Numbered from the stretch's first letter, positions 10,785 to 18,861 are shown. The stretch is 43,988 nucleotides of DNA from Rhodoferax sp. (GCF_023700745.1 NZ_JAMPYG010000022.1:1-43988), one strand, 5' to 3'. The notes: generated by a model not told the origin, from the sequence alone. Translations and numbers: made by a program.

Positions 10785-12257
10785 ATGGGTCACAAATTAA
10801 AAGTCGCTGGATGGATCTCGGTTGGCGTGGTTGCCGGCGCACTGACCACCGTGTCTTTGCAAACGGTGGCGCGAGGTGCGCTGGCCCCCTTGCCGCTGGA
10901 AGAACTGCAGCAATTGGCAGCCGTCTTCGGCATGGTCAAGACCAATTATGTCGAACCGGTGGATGAAAAAAAGCTCATCACCGACGCCATCGCCGGCATG
11001 GTGGCCGGACTGGACCCGCACTCGGTGTACCTGGACAAGAAAGCACTGAAAGACTTCAATGAAGGCACGACCGGCAAATTTGTCGGCGTCGGTATTGAAA
11101 TTTCACAGGAAGACGGTCTCATCAAGGTGGTGTCGCCGATTGAAGACTCTCCGGCGGACCGTGCCGGACTCAAACCCAATGACCTGATTGTCAAAATTGA
11201 CGACACGCCCGTCAAAGGCATGACGCTCAACGAGGGCGTCAAGCGCATGCGCGGCGAACCCAATACCAAAGTGGTGTTGAGCATTTTCCGCAAGGACGAA
11301 AATCGAACCTTCCCGGTCACCATCACCCGTGAAGAAATCAAGACCCAGAGCGTCAAGGCCAAAATGATCGAATCCGGCTACGCCTGGGTGCGCATCAGCC
11401 AGTTCCAGGAACGCACCGTGGCCGACTTTGCGCGCAAGGTGGAAGAGATCTACAAGCAGGAGCCACAGCTCAAGGGCCTGGTGCTCGATTTGCGCAATGA
11501 CCCCGGGGGCTACCTGGATGCGGCAGTAGCCATTTCAGCAGCGTTTCTGCCCGAGAACGTGACCGTGGTGTCGGCCAATGGCCAACTCGAAGAAAGCAAG
11601 TTCGTTTACAAAGCCTCACCGCGCTATTACCAACGCCGCGGGGGTGTCGATCCGCTGAAACGCCTGGAAGAGGTCACACGCGGTGCGCTCAAGACCGTGC
11701 CATTGGTGGTGCTGGTCAACGAGGGCTCGGCCTCGGCCAGCGAGATTGTGGCCGGTGCGCTGCAGGACCACCAACGCGCCAAGCTGCTTGGCAACCAGAC
11801 CTTCGGCAAAGGCTCGGTGCAGACCGCGGTCTGCCTGGATTCGGCTTACCGCATGGACAACTGTCCTACGGCAGCGCTCAAACTCACCACCAGCCGCTAT
11901 TACACGCCCAGTGGCAAGTCGATCCAGGCCAAGGGTATCGTGCCTGACGTGATGGTCGACGAAAGCGCTGACGGCAACCTGTTTGCCGCCCTGCGCACGC
12001 GCGAGGCTGACCTTGAAAAGCACCTGTCCAGCGGCCAGGGCGACGAGGTCAAGGACGCCGCGCGCGAAAAAGCCCGTGAAGAAGCCCGCATCAAGTTCGA
12101 AGAAGAAATGAAGAAACCGGCGTCCGAGCGTCGTTTGCCCGAATTGGGTTCGGCCAAGGACTTTCCCCTGACCCAGGCCTTGAACCAGCTCAAGGGGCTG
12201 CCTGTGGTGGTCAGCAAAACCCTGGTCGAGCGGCCCGAAACGCCAAAAGAAAATTAA
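10785..12257 (+). CDS. ctpA: S41-family C-terminal processing protease (CtpA/Prc type)
   Basis: Periplasmic or membrane-associated serine protease that trims or degrades proteins from their C-termini. The 490-residue protein has an N-terminal hydrophobic segment (about 8-30), then a PDZ domain at about 93-175 (GVGIEISQEDG, SPADRAGLKPNDLI). The peptidase core has LVLDLRNDPGG and NEGSASASEI; the likely catalytic Ser317 and Lys342 (TFGKGS) are 25 apart as in characterised CtpA/CtpB. The C-terminus (about 405-450) is strongly charged and probably helical. It sits between gpmA and moeB on the same strand; the gpmA-ctp pair is common in betaproteobacteria. Its own substrate is not evident. Confidence 0.94.
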   Translation: MGHKLKVAGWISVGVVAGALTTVSLQTVARGALAPLPLEELQQLAAVFGMVKTNYVEPVDEKKLITDAIAGMVAGLDPHSVYLDKKALKDFNEGTTGKFVGVGIEISQEDGLIKVVSPIEDSPADRAGLKPNDLIVKIDDTPVKGMTLNEGVKRMRGEPNTKVVLSIFRKDENRTFPVTITREEIKTQSVKAKMIESGYAWVRISQFQERTVADFARKVEEIYKQEPQLKGLVLDLRNDPGGYLDAAVAISAAFLPENVTVVSANGQLEESKFVYKASPRYYQRRGGVDPLKRLEEVTRGALKTVPLVVLVNEGSASASEIVAGALQDHQRAKLLGNQTFGKGSVQTAVCLDSAYRMDNCPTAALKLTTSRYYTPSGKSIQAKGIVPDVMVDESADGNLFAALRTREADLEKHLSSGQGDEVKDAAREKAREEARIKFEEEMKKPASERRLPELGSAKDFPLTQALNQLKGLPVVVSKTLVERPETPKEN

Positions 12258-12265
12258 AGGCAGGC

Positions 12266-13036
12266 ATGACCGACGACGAGTTGCTGCGCTACTCGCGCCA
12301 CATCCTGCTCAATGAGGTCGGGATCGAAGGCCAGGAGCGCATCCTGGCGGCCAAGGCACTCATCATCGGTGCCGGCGGCCTGGGCTCGCCGGTCGCGTTG
12401 TACTTGGGCTCGGCCGGCGTCGGCCACATCACCGTGGTCGATCACGACACGGTGGACATGACCAATCTGCAGCGTCAGGTGGCCCACACGGTGGATCGCG
12501 TCGGCAGCCCCAAGGTGCAGTCCATCCAGACGGCCATTGCCCAGATCAATCCGGGAGTGCATGTGACCGCGGTACAACAGCGGGCCGACGCCGCGCTGCT
12601 GAACCACCTGGTCGCCCAAGCGGACGTGGTACTGGATTGTTGCGACAACTTTGCCACCCGCCACGCCATCAATGCAGCCTGCGTGGCGCACCAGAAACCG
12701 CTCGTCTCGGGAGCGGCCATTCGTTTTGACGGCCAGTTGAGCGTGTACGACGCACGCAACGACCAATCCCCCTGCTACGCCTGCGTGTTCCCGCCCGAGA
12801 CCACTTTTGAAGAAACCCGCTGCGCCACCATGGGCGTCTTTGCGCCACTGGTGGGCATCATTGGCACGATGCAGGCGGCCGAGGCGCTCAAATTGATCAC
12901 GAGCGCCGGCCGTCCCCTGACCGGTCGCCTGTTGATGCTGGACGGCCGCGCCATGGAATTCACCGAGCTTCGCATCAGCCGTCACGCGGCTTGCCCGGTG
13001 TGCGGTAGCCCGGCACCCGCACCCGCCCAAGCTTGA
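12266..13036 (+). CDS. moeB: MoeB/ThiF-family adenylyltransferase (molybdopterin-synthase or ThiS activating)
   Basis: E1-like enzyme that adenylates the C-terminal glycine of a small sulfur carrier (MoaD or ThiS). The 256-residue protein has the ATP loop GAGGLGSP (35-42), the N68/R70 and Lys83 nucleotide contacts, DCCDNF with Asp127 for Mg, and TRCATMG with Cys186 in the sulfur-transfer position. Two zinc-binding CxxC pairs are at 170/173 (CYAC) and 243/246 (CPVC). The gene starts eight bases after ctp and is convergent with the nuclease gene. Sequence alone does not separate MoeB from ThiF, and no moaD or thiS is nearby, so the symbol is provisional. Confidence 0.85.
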   Translation: MTDDELLRYSRHILLNEVGIEGQERILAAKALIIGAGGLGSPVALYLGSAGVGHITVVDHDTVDMTNLQRQVAHTVDRVGSPKVQSIQTAIAQINPGVHVTAVQQRADAALLNHLVAQADVVLDCCDNFATRHAINAACVAHQKPLVSGAAIRFDGQLSVYDARNDQSPCYACVFPPETTFEETRCATMGVFAPLVGIIGTMQAAEALKLITSAGRPLTGRLLMLDGRAMEFTELRISRHAACPVCGSPAPAPAQA

Positions 13037-13040
13037 ACGC

Positions 13041-13526
13041 CTAGCGCCCGGTTTGACAAGGGCCGTGGCGCTTACGAAAGTCGCGCGGCAACTCGGCCGC
13101 CGGGTCGGCAAACAAGCCCAATCCGGCTGCTTTTGCCGAGGCTTCCTGAACCGCATAAGGTCCCGCACTGCCGCGCCAGCGACTCGACCAGGCATGACCG
13201 GCACCGACCAAAGTCGCGCCCACATCACGTCCGTCGACCTGCAGACGGGCCAGGTCGCGGCCATAGCTGTCCTGAAAGTCCACACTCACCTGCACTGGCT
13301 GCTTGGCCACCAGGGCTTGCAGTGCAGCACGCGCCGCCATGCCGCCGGCCTGGCATAACTCAGGCGCATCGAGTCCGAGCAAGCGCACTTTACGCGGCGC
13401 GACGCCACGCCCGGGCTTGATCCACAGGGTGTCGCCATCCGACACATGCGTGACCTCGCCCAGCCAGACCCTGGCGTGCGCACAGAGCGGGAACAACAAG
13501 CCGATACAAAGAATTTTTTGCCACAT
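13041..13526 (-). CDS. Secreted thermonuclease (SNase)-family protein
   Basis: Staphylococcal-nuclease-fold protein with a signal peptide, probably a periplasmic nuclease. The 161-residue protein has a signal sequence ending near AHA (residues 16-18). The motifs line up with the SNase active site: VSDGDTLW (Asp31), VRLLGLDAPE with Arg48, Asp53 and Glu56, and SYGRDLA with Arg90. All catalytic positions are therefore present. It is the last gene of the folE-BLUF-DUF429 run, nine bases after DUF429. Whether a nuclease has any functional link to folate synthesis is unclear; read-through cotranscription is enough to explain the placement. Confidence 0.88.
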   Translation of the reverse strand: MWQKILCIGLLFPLCAHARVWLGEVTHVSDGDTLWIKPGRGVAPRKVRLLGLDAPELCQAGGMAARAALQALVAKQPVQVSVDFQDSYGRDLARLQVDGRDVGATLVGAGHAWSSRWRGSAGPYAVQEASAKAAGLGLFADPAAELPRDFRKRHGPCQTGR

Positions 13527-13535
13527 GGAAAAACG

Positions 13536-14390
13536 TCAGGCGCTCACAATCCAGCCCTCCAGCGGATCCATATGGGCCGGCAAGCCGTAGCGGGCATCCC
13601 CTGCGTCGTGCTGCGTTTGCGCCCAGGCCGCCTGCATCAGGCACAGCACCGCATCCAGCGCATCGCCACGGGCATCGTCCGCCAAAGCGTCACGCTGGGC
13701 GTGGGTCAGCTTGAGCCGCAAACCCAGTCGGGTGTTCCCCTGCTCCAACGCCGTGATCAGGTCCTTGCGGGCAATCAGACGCTCGGGCGTCTGACGCGCC
13801 TTGTCGTCGGCTTTGTAACTTCGCCGTCCCAGCACCTCGCGCGCCAGCAAACCCGGGTAGCCTTCGAGCGCAATTTTCAGTGCCGGGCTGGGGTCATCTG
13901 TTGCACATGGCGCACCCGCATACAAACCCGGCAGTGTGGCCCCAGCCTGCAGCAGCAAGGGCACACCAGCATGCAGCATGAAAGCCACGGGGGGATTGAC
14001 CCATTTCATGCTCGGGCTCGATCCGGCGGGCCCATCGGTCGCCCGGTGGGCAAACTTGCCCCCGACCGGACGATCATTGCAAAAAGCCGCAAACGCTTGG
14101 CGAATCTGGTCCCGGCTCAGCGCGCAATAATGCGCCATGCAGGCGACCCAATCGGTCGGCCAGCCAAGCGTTTGCACCAGCTCCCGCGGCAAGCCGAACG
14201 GGAGGTCAAACGCACCGATCCAACTTTGGGCTTGTTTGAGCCAATCGGAAAAAGCTGAAAACGAGGCAAAACGTTCTATTTTTGAAAGCTGAACGCGCCC
14301 CTGATGCAGCTCCCCGATCGCTAAAACAATGGTTTTTGTGGACGTCGGTGCGCTGGAAAAGTCACACCCCAGCAACACCGGGACAGGCAC
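13536..14390 (-). CDS. DUF429-domain protein
   Basis: Protein of unknown function with an RNase H-like fold proposed for the DUF429 family. The 284-residue protein opens with VLLGCDFSSAPTSTKTI, an acidic β-strand motif (Asp10) typical of that fold. It has AFDLPFGLPRELVQ at about 93-106, EGYPG near 194 and DDARGDALDAVLC near the end, whose acidic residues could form a metal site. The start lies three bases after the BLUF gene stop, so translation is probably coupled. I recognise the family by motif only; the biochemical role is not known. Confidence 0.75.
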   Translation of the reverse strand: MPVPVLLGCDFSSAPTSTKTIVLAIGELHQGRVQLSKIERFASFSAFSDWLKQAQSWIGAFDLPFGLPRELVQTLGWPTDWVACMAHYCALSRDQIRQAFAAFCNDRPVGGKFAHRATDGPAGSSPSMKWVNPPVAFMLHAGVPLLLQAGATLPGLYAGAPCATDDPSPALKIALEGYPGLLAREVLGRRSYKADDKARQTPERLIARKDLITALEQGNTRLGLRLKLTHAQRDALADDARGDALDAVLCLMQAAWAQTQHDAGDARYGLPAHMDPLEGWIVSA

Positions 14391-14393
14391 CGT

Positions 14394-14816
14394 TCAGGCG
14401 CGACCGATAATGGAGGCCGTGGCCATCAGCTCTTCGAGCAATGCCAGAGACACGAGACCCGAGACCGAATAAGGATCGAGCTCGGGCTTTTCAGCATACT
14501 TGAGCAAAATCGACGCATTGATGCGGGTCATGTTGACTTCGCCCATGGTCCAGCCGGCAAAGCGCCGTTCGGAGATTTCTTCGTAGTGCAGCAGCACCAC
14601 GTCTTTGTGGCGCGGATCGCGCTGGATATGGCCATACAATTCACTGATCGCCATGCGGCCACCTTCAATGGCTTGCAAAAAAATGCCGCCGCCGTAACAC
14701 AGGACACCGGTGATGCCGGTACACGGATTGTGGTTCCGTGATTGATGCAGGATGGATTCAATGGCCTCCGGACTGGTGTCCACAGCCCGGCTGGCGTAAA
14801 GCAAACGAACCAACAT
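14394..14816 (-). CDS. BLUF-domain blue-light sensor (short, single domain)
   Basis: Flavin-binding photoreceptor that senses blue light through FAD. The 140-residue protein is essentially one BLUF domain with a short helical C-terminal tail. The photocycle residues are all visible: Tyr7 (RLLYASR), Asn30 (HNPCTGITGVL), Gln48 (FLQAIEG) and Trp89/Met91 (FAGWTMG), matching Tyr8/Asn32/Gln50/Trp91/Met93 of cyanobacterial Slr1694. No output domain is fused, so it must act through a partner. The gene begins two bases after the folE stop and is followed three bases later by DUF429, so it is inside the folE operon. GTP cyclohydrolase as partner is a hypothesis from context only. Confidence 0.93.
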   Translation of the reverse strand: MLVRLLYASRAVDTSPEAIESILHQSRNHNPCTGITGVLCYGGGIFLQAIEGGRMAISELYGHIQRDPRHKDVVLLHYEEISERRFAGWTMGEVNMTRINASILLKYAEKPELDPYSVSGLVSLALLEELMATASIIGRA

Positions 14817-14818
14817 GA

Positions 14819-15520
14819 TTAACCTTTCTGGGGAATCAGGGACAAAAATTCACGCCGCAAATTGACGTCTTTCAGGAAACTGCCACGCATCACCGAGTTG
14901 ATCATCTTGCTGTCAACGTCCTTGACACCACGCCAGCCCATGCAGAAGTGCGTGGCTTCCATGACAATGGCCAGACCATCGGGTTGTGTTTTTTGCTGGA
15001 TCAGGTCGGCCAGTTGCACCACGGCCTCTTCCTGGATTTGCGGACGGCCCATGACCCATTCGGCCAGCCGTGCGTATTTGGACAAGCCAATCACATTGGT
15101 ATGCTCATTGGGCAGCACACCGATCCAGATCTTGCCCATGATCGGGCAGAAATGGTGACTGCAAGCGCTGCGTACGGTGATGGGGCCCACAATCATCAGT
15201 TCGTTGAGGTGCTCGGCGTTGGGAAACTCGGTGATGGTGGGCGCCTTGACATAACGACCCTGAAACACTTCCTTGACGTACATTTTGGCCACGCGACGGG
15301 CGGTGTCGTCGGTATTGTGGTCATGCTCGGTGTCAATCACCAGACTGCCCAGGACGCCCTTCATTTTCTCTTCGACTTCGTCCAGCAGCAATTCAAGCTC
15401 ACCAGGCTGAATGAAGTCGGCAATGTTGTCATTGGCATGAAAACGCTTGCGCGCGGCCAGCACACGCTCGCGGATTTTGACGGAGACCGGTGTACCTTCT
15501 TCGGGGGGAGCTGAATTCAT
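14819..15520 (-). CDS. folE: GTP cyclohydrolase I
   Basis: First enzyme of tetrahydrofolate/pterin synthesis, converting GTP to dihydroneopterin triphosphate. The 233-residue protein has the type I signatures: DTARRVAKMYVKEVF, TVRSACSHHFCPIMGKIWIG with the zinc-binding Cys/His cluster, and ATHFCMGWRG with the second zinc cysteine. An N-terminal extension of about 30 residues precedes the core. It heads the operon folE-BLUF-DUF429-nuclease. The gap upstream (15521-15624) is AT-rich compared with its surroundings and probably carries the promoter, but no convincing -35/-10 pair stands out. No good ribosome-binding site is visible at the ATG. nudB, which acts on its product, lies 2 kb upstream on the same strand. 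Confidence 0.96.
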   Translation of the reverse strand: MNSAPPEEGTPVSVKIRERVLAARKRFHANDNIADFIQPGELELLLDEVEEKMKGVLGSLVIDTEHDHNTDDTARRVAKMYVKEVFQGRYVKAPTITEFPNAEHLNELMIVGPITVRSACSHHFCPIMGKIWIGVLPNEHTNVIGLSKYARLAEWVMGRPQIQEEAVVQLADLIQQKTQPDGLAIVMEATHFCMGWRGVKDVDSKMINSVMRGSFLKDVNLRREFLSLIPQKG

Positions 15521-15624
15521 GGGTTAAGTGCGCAGTAAATGAATATGAATTGATGTTAGCAGTCTTTTTATAAAGAGGTTATTGGGCTAAAGGTCTTGTT
15601 TTATAAGCCAATGAAGCTATTTAA

Positions 15625-16845
15625 TCAATAGCGTTTCCCATTGATGAACAGCAATATGCGCATGACCATATAAGCCACCCTGTCCAGCAGACGCTGCACG
15701 CGTGGCCGGTTGGCATAGTCTGCGGGATCCACCCGCGTGCCAGCCACCTGCATGGCGTGCTCCAGGCGCTCCTGCAAATTCTGCGCAAACGCCACATCAT
15801 CGACCACCACATTGGCCTCGCGTGCCAGCAACAGGCTCAAGGGATCCAGGTTGGAAGAGCCCACGGTGGCCCAATGACCATCAACCACAGCAACCTTGGC
15901 GTGCAAAAAACTTACATGGTATTCCGTGATCTCGACCCCGGCGGCCAATAATTTCCCATACACCATGCGCGCAGCATGGAACTGCATAAAGTACTCATAG
16001 CGCCCTTGCAACAGCAAGCGCACCCGAACCCCGCGCTGTGCCGCGTGCATCAAGCCTTGGCGGATTTTGCGGCCTGGCAGAAAGTAGGCGTTGGCAATGA
16101 TGATGTCGTGTTGTGCCTCACCGATGGCTTGTCGATAGGCGCGCTCGATGCGGGTGCGGTGGCGCAGGTTGTCACGCAAGATCAGGTCGGCTCGGGTCTG
16201 TGCCGGTACGGCCAAAGCTGGCATCGCATCAGACGCAACAGCATGCACCATCACTTCAGGCGTCAGTTTGGCCGCCTCATGCAAAGCTTGCCAGGCTGCG
16301 GTCAAATCCCCCTGCCGCACGACACGCGTGGCTTGCAAACGCAACCAGAATTGCACCAGGGCGGCGTGGGCTGATTCAACCAGCGGGCCGGTCACGCGCA
16401 CGGTGAAGTCAAACCGGGGCGAATCCAGGACCCCGTGATTGGGGTCATAGAAATCGTCCAGCACATTGATCCCACCACAAAAAGCGACGCGACCATCCAC
16501 CACGCACAGCTTGCGGTGCAAGCGACGCCAACGGCTTGGAATCACCAGACCCATGCGCCCCAAGGGCGAAAAAATACGCCACGACACGCCTGCCGCCGAA
16601 AAACGACTCACCCATTCGGAACTCAAACTGTCGGTGCCGGCACCATCCATCACGACAAACACCTTCACACCGCGCAGTGCGGCGCGCTCCAGTGCCTGTG
16701 CCACCAGAGCGCCAGAATCAACCACGCTGAAGATATAGGTTTCGAGGCGAACCTCTTGCACACTGCGATCCATTGCCTGCACCAGCGCCGGAAAAAATTC
16801 CTGCGAGCCCTGCAACAAATCGACCTGATGACCGGGTGTGAACAT
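15625..16845 (-). CDS. clsB: Cardiolipin synthase B-type phospholipase D family protein
   Basis: Phosphatidyltransferase of the PLD superfamily that makes cardiolipin at the inner membrane. The 406-residue protein has two HKD motifs: HRKLCVVD (His110, Lys112, Asp117) and HAKVAVVDGHWATVGSSN near the C-terminal third. There is no N-terminal double membrane helix, so it is ClsB-like rather than ClsA-like. I chose the ATG at 16845, eight bases after the EEP gene stop; longer readings overlap that gene and lack family similarity. No clear ribosome-binding site is seen, so translation may depend on coupling. ClsB next to an EEP-family gene (ybhP-clsB in E. coli) is a known pairing. Confidence 0.9.
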   Translation of the reverse strand: MFTPGHQVDLLQGSQEFFPALVQAMDRSVQEVRLETYIFSVVDSGALVAQALERAALRGVKVFVVMDGAGTDSLSSEWVSRFSAAGVSWRIFSPLGRMGLVIPSRWRRLHRKLCVVDGRVAFCGGINVLDDFYDPNHGVLDSPRFDFTVRVTGPLVESAHAALVQFWLRLQATRVVRQGDLTAAWQALHEAAKLTPEVMVHAVASDAMPALAVPAQTRADLILRDNLRHRTRIERAYRQAIGEAQHDIIIANAYFLPGRKIRQGLMHAAQRGVRVRLLLQGRYEYFMQFHAARMVYGKLLAAGVEITEYHVSFLHAKVAVVDGHWATVGSSNLDPLSLLLAREANVVVDDVAFAQNLQERLEHAMQVAGTRVDPADYANRPRVQRLLDRVAYMVMRILLFINGKRY

Positions 16846-16853
16846 GTTGTGGT

Positions 16854-17588
16854 TCAGACCATCGGCAGGGCAAATTCGGCGATCAGGGGCAAATGGTCTG
16901 ACATGCGCCACCAGATACGCCCCCGCGGCACCATCAGACCCATCGGCTTGAGGCCACGGGCAAACACATAGTCCAGTTGCGCCAAAGGCAAACGCGACGG
17001 GTAAGTTGGCGCCCTTGCGTCCCAGCTGTGCAAACCTGTCTGTGCCAGCGCCAGCTGCACCGTCTTGCCCCAATCGTTGAAGTCGCCAGCTACCAGCAAC
17101 GGGGCAGACACAGGTATTTCTCGATGAATAAACCGCTGCAATTGCGCCACCTGGCGCCCCCGGCTTGCTTTGACCAGCCCCAGATGCACCACCAATACAT
17201 GCACCATCTGCCCATGCACATCAAGCGTGACATGCAAAAAGCCGCGTTGTTCCAAGCGGTGATCCGACATGTCTTCATGCTGGTGGGTGAGTACCGGCCA
17301 GCGTGAAAGCAAAGCATTGCCATGCTCGCCATGGCGTGTGACGGCATTGGTACGGTACACCGCCTCGTAGCCCTGGGGTGCCAAAAAATCAGCTTGCGCC
17401 AATTCTGGCCAATGCGGGAACCGTTTGGCCTCAAGACGATTGCTGTGCCGTACCTCTTGCAGGCACACCACATCGGCATCCAGCGACTCCACTGCCAGTC
17501 CAAGGTTATGGATTTCCAAGCGCCGCGCCGGTCCCAGTCCCTGCACACCTTTGTGTATGTTGTAGGTAGCGACCCGGATGATGTTCAT
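16854..17588 (-). CDS. Endonuclease/exonuclease/phosphatase (EEP) family protein, YbhP-like
   Basis: Metal-dependent phosphodiesterase fold of the DNase I/sphingomyelinase type. The 244-residue protein starts MNIIRVATYNIHKG and carries the metal and catalytic blocks LQEVR, VVHLGL, AGDFNDWG and SDHLP. The ATG at 17588 overlaps the nudB stop as ATGA, so the two are translationally coupled and the longer reading is rejected. It precedes clsB, as ybhP precedes clsB in enterobacteria, suggesting a role in lipid or phosphodiester turnover. The substrate is not known. Confidence 0.88.
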   Translation of the reverse strand: MNIIRVATYNIHKGVQGLGPARRLEIHNLGLAVESLDADVVCLQEVRHSNRLEAKRFPHWPELAQADFLAPQGYEAVYRTNAVTRHGEHGNALLSRWPVLTHQHEDMSDHRLEQRGFLHVTLDVHGQMVHVLVVHLGLVKASRGRQVAQLQRFIHREIPVSAPLLVAGDFNDWGKTVQLALAQTGLHSWDARAPTYPSRLPLAQLDYVFARGLKPMGLMVPRGRIWWRMSDHLPLIAEFALPMV

Positions 17589-18064
17589 GGCTGGCTTTGC
17601 TTCTGAAGAAATCTTGGCAACAGCAGACAGGCTTCGGCGTTGGAAGGCGAGAAACAGGCCTCTGCCGCCACCTCGTAGGGCAGCCACTGGAAGTCCGTGT
17701 GCTCATGCGGACTCAGACGCACCGGGGTGCCTGCTGGCACCTGCAAGCCAAACAGATGTTCGGTGTTGTGCATCACGCCGGGTGCATAACGATGAAGCCA
17801 TCGTGGATAAATCTCATACACATTTTCCAGCTGCCAATCATGCAGTTGATGTGCCAGAGATGAGCCAGGCGCGCAGTCAATACCGGTCTCTTCGAACACC
17901 TCGCGGCGGGCGGTTTCGGCAAAGGACTCATCGAGGCGGTCCTTGCTGCCAGTCACGGATTGCCAGAAATCATCAGCATCGGCACGTTTGATCAACAACA
18001 CATCGAGCGCTGGCGTGTGGATGACGACCAGCACCGACTGCGGAATTTTGAACGGACGGGGCAT
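17585..18064 (-). CDS. nudB: Dihydroneopterin triphosphate diphosphatase (Nudix)
   Basis: Removes pyrophosphate from dihydroneopterin triphosphate, the step after FolE in folate synthesis. The 159-residue protein starts MPRPFKIPQSVLVVIH and has the NudB hallmark FWQSVTGSKD followed by the Nudix helix REVFEETG (Arg54, Glu55, Glu58, Glu59). Compared with the textbook Nudix spacing there is one extra residue between the glycine and the first glutamate. The ATG at 18064 was chosen because the longer reading is unlike any Nudix protein. The stop overlaps the EEP gene start (ATGA). Together with folE downstream on the same strand, two consecutive pterin enzymes lie within 3 kb. Confidence 0.9.
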   Translation of the reverse strand: MPRPFKIPQSVLVVIHTPALDVLLIKRADADDFWQSVTGSKDRLDESFAETARREVFEETGIDCAPGSSLAHQLHDWQLENVYEIYPRWLHRYAPGVMHNTEHLFGLQVPAGTPVRLSPHEHTDFQWLPYEVAAEACFSPSNAEACLLLPRFLQKQSQP

Positions 18065-18065
18065 G

Positions 18066-18204
18066 TCAGAAAGCAGTCGTGAGTTGTTCACCTTTGATCT
18101 TGACCACGGGGCACAAATTGACCGGCAAATGCGACACGGTGGCCCCGACGCGCGACAAGGGGAGCGCCACATCTGTTTTTGGCTTCGGTGGCGGTACCTT
18201 TCAT
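18066..18204 (-). pseudogene. Possible short gene with a +1 frameshift directly upstream of nudB
   Basis: An ATG at 18204 is preceded by GAGGGG six bases away (18211-18216), a good ribosome-binding site. The reading starts MKGTATEAK and, in its own frame, stops after 38 residues. If one A of the five-A run at 18176-18180 (minus strand) is dropped, it continues as DVALPLSRVGATVSHLPVN and ends at a TGA one base before the nudB ATG, giving about 45 residues. The second frame looks more protein-like than the first. I do not recognise the product. It could be a decayed small gene, a sequencing slip in a homopolymer, or chance. Confidence 0.3.
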
Positions 18205-18252
18205 AAGAGACCCCTCTGGCTTGAACGGCCATTTTAGCCACCGCGATCATTA

Positions 18253-18366
18253 TTACTTGGCGGTGAAAAAGTCGGCATCAATTCGCTTGAGCTCATAGGG
18301 CTTCCAGGTTGACACCCCTGGTGCGTCATGGCTGTGTAAAGGGGCTTGACGACCAGTGCGTTGGAC
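18253..18366 (-). pseudogene. Possible C-terminal remnant of a lost gene
   Basis: A minus-strand frame open from a stop at 18367-18369 to tandem stops beginning at 18255 reads through LHSHDAPGVSTWKPYELKRI and ends in DADFFTAK. It has no start codon suited to a gene of its own and looks like the tail of a longer protein. It is followed by TAA, TAA and TGA in a row. It lies in the nudB direction just beyond the riboswitch-gdx patch on the opposite strand. An insertion of that patch could have cut the parent gene. I cannot name the parent; the stretch may also be chance. Confidence 0.25.
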
Positions 18367-18465
18367 TTAACGTTCGAGCCCCTCCTGCTTCGGCGACGCG
18401 GGGCTACACTGATAAGCCTCACTTCAAAAGTATGTCGCGAGACCCGATGCGCTTCGTGGTCCGCT

Positions 18466-18512
18466 GCTGGCAAGGACGACCTTGCCGGTTTTCCAACTTC
18501 CCGGGACGACCC
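18466..18512 (+). promoter_or_regulatory. Guanidine-II riboswitch (mini-ykkC)
   Basis: Two hairpins carry identical ACGA loops, the hallmark of mini-ykkC RNAs (loop ACGR). P1 has the stem GGCAAGG/CCTTGCC at 18469-18475 and 18480-18486, extendable by G-T and C-G pairs to 18466-18489, loop ACGA at 18476-18479. P2 has GGG/CCC at 18503-18505 and 18510-18512, loop ACGA at 18506-18509. The linker CTTCCC (18497-18502) is complementary (one G-U) to the Shine-Dalgarno GGGGAG at 18534-18539. Ligand-driven loop docking could therefore free the ribosome-binding site. The downstream gene is a Gdx-type SMR exporter, the best-known target of this class. Guanidine is the known ligand for the family; the mechanism here is inferred. 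Confidence 0.9.
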
Positions 18513-18546
18513 AAAATCTGGCGTGCATGCGCCGGGGAGATGCGTT

Positions 18547-18861
18547 ATGGCTTGGTTTATCTTGGTTATCGCCGGTCTGTTTGAGGTCGGCTGGGCTATC
18601 GGGCTGAAGTACACCGAAGGATTCACTCGGTTCTGGCCGACTGCGGGCACGGTCACCGCGATGGTCGTCAGCATCGGACTGCTCGGCCTGGCCATGCGGA
18701 CCCTGCCTGTTGGCACCGCATATGCAGTCTGGACCGGTATCGGAACGGTGGGTACGGTCGTTCTCGGGATCGTACTCTTCAGCGAACCGGCGACCGTCGC
18801 CAGGCTTGCCTGCGTCAGCCTCATCCTTGCGGGAATCGTAGGCCTGAAGTTGACGGCTTGA
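18547..18861 (+). CDS. gdx: Guanidinium exporter, SMR family (Gdx/SugE)
   Basis: Small multidrug resistance protein of the SugE/Gdx branch, a dual-topology antiporter that exports guanidinium. The 104-residue protein has four hydrophobic helices. Its features are [20 protein letters not shown] with the essential Glu13, the Gdx-type GLKYTEGF, and [17 protein letters not shown]. The ATG at 18547 lies seven bases after GGGGAG. The guanidine-II riboswitch upstream supports guanidinium as the substrate. The gene runs against all its neighbours from 13 to 30 kb, interrupting a minus-strand series between aspS and nudB, which suggests acquisition. A role in quaternary ammonium resistance is possible but less supported. 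Confidence 0.93.
   Translation: MAWFILVIAGLFEVGWAIGLKYTEGFTRFWPTAGTVTAMVVSIGLLGLAMRTLPVGTAYAVWTGIGTVGTVVLGIVLFSEPATVARLACVSLILAGIVGLKLTA

Noticed and set aside
18360..18371. GTTGGAC and ACTTAAC, which fit integron core-site patterns, near the gdx gene
   Set aside because: The partner core site and the long imperfect palindrome of an attC site are missing at the expected distances on both sides of gdx; matches to such loose patterns arise by chance.
18377..18405. AGCCCC/GGGGCT hairpin upstream of the riboswitch as a terminator
   Set aside because: Six-base stem with a 17-base loop and no T-run; too weak to call.
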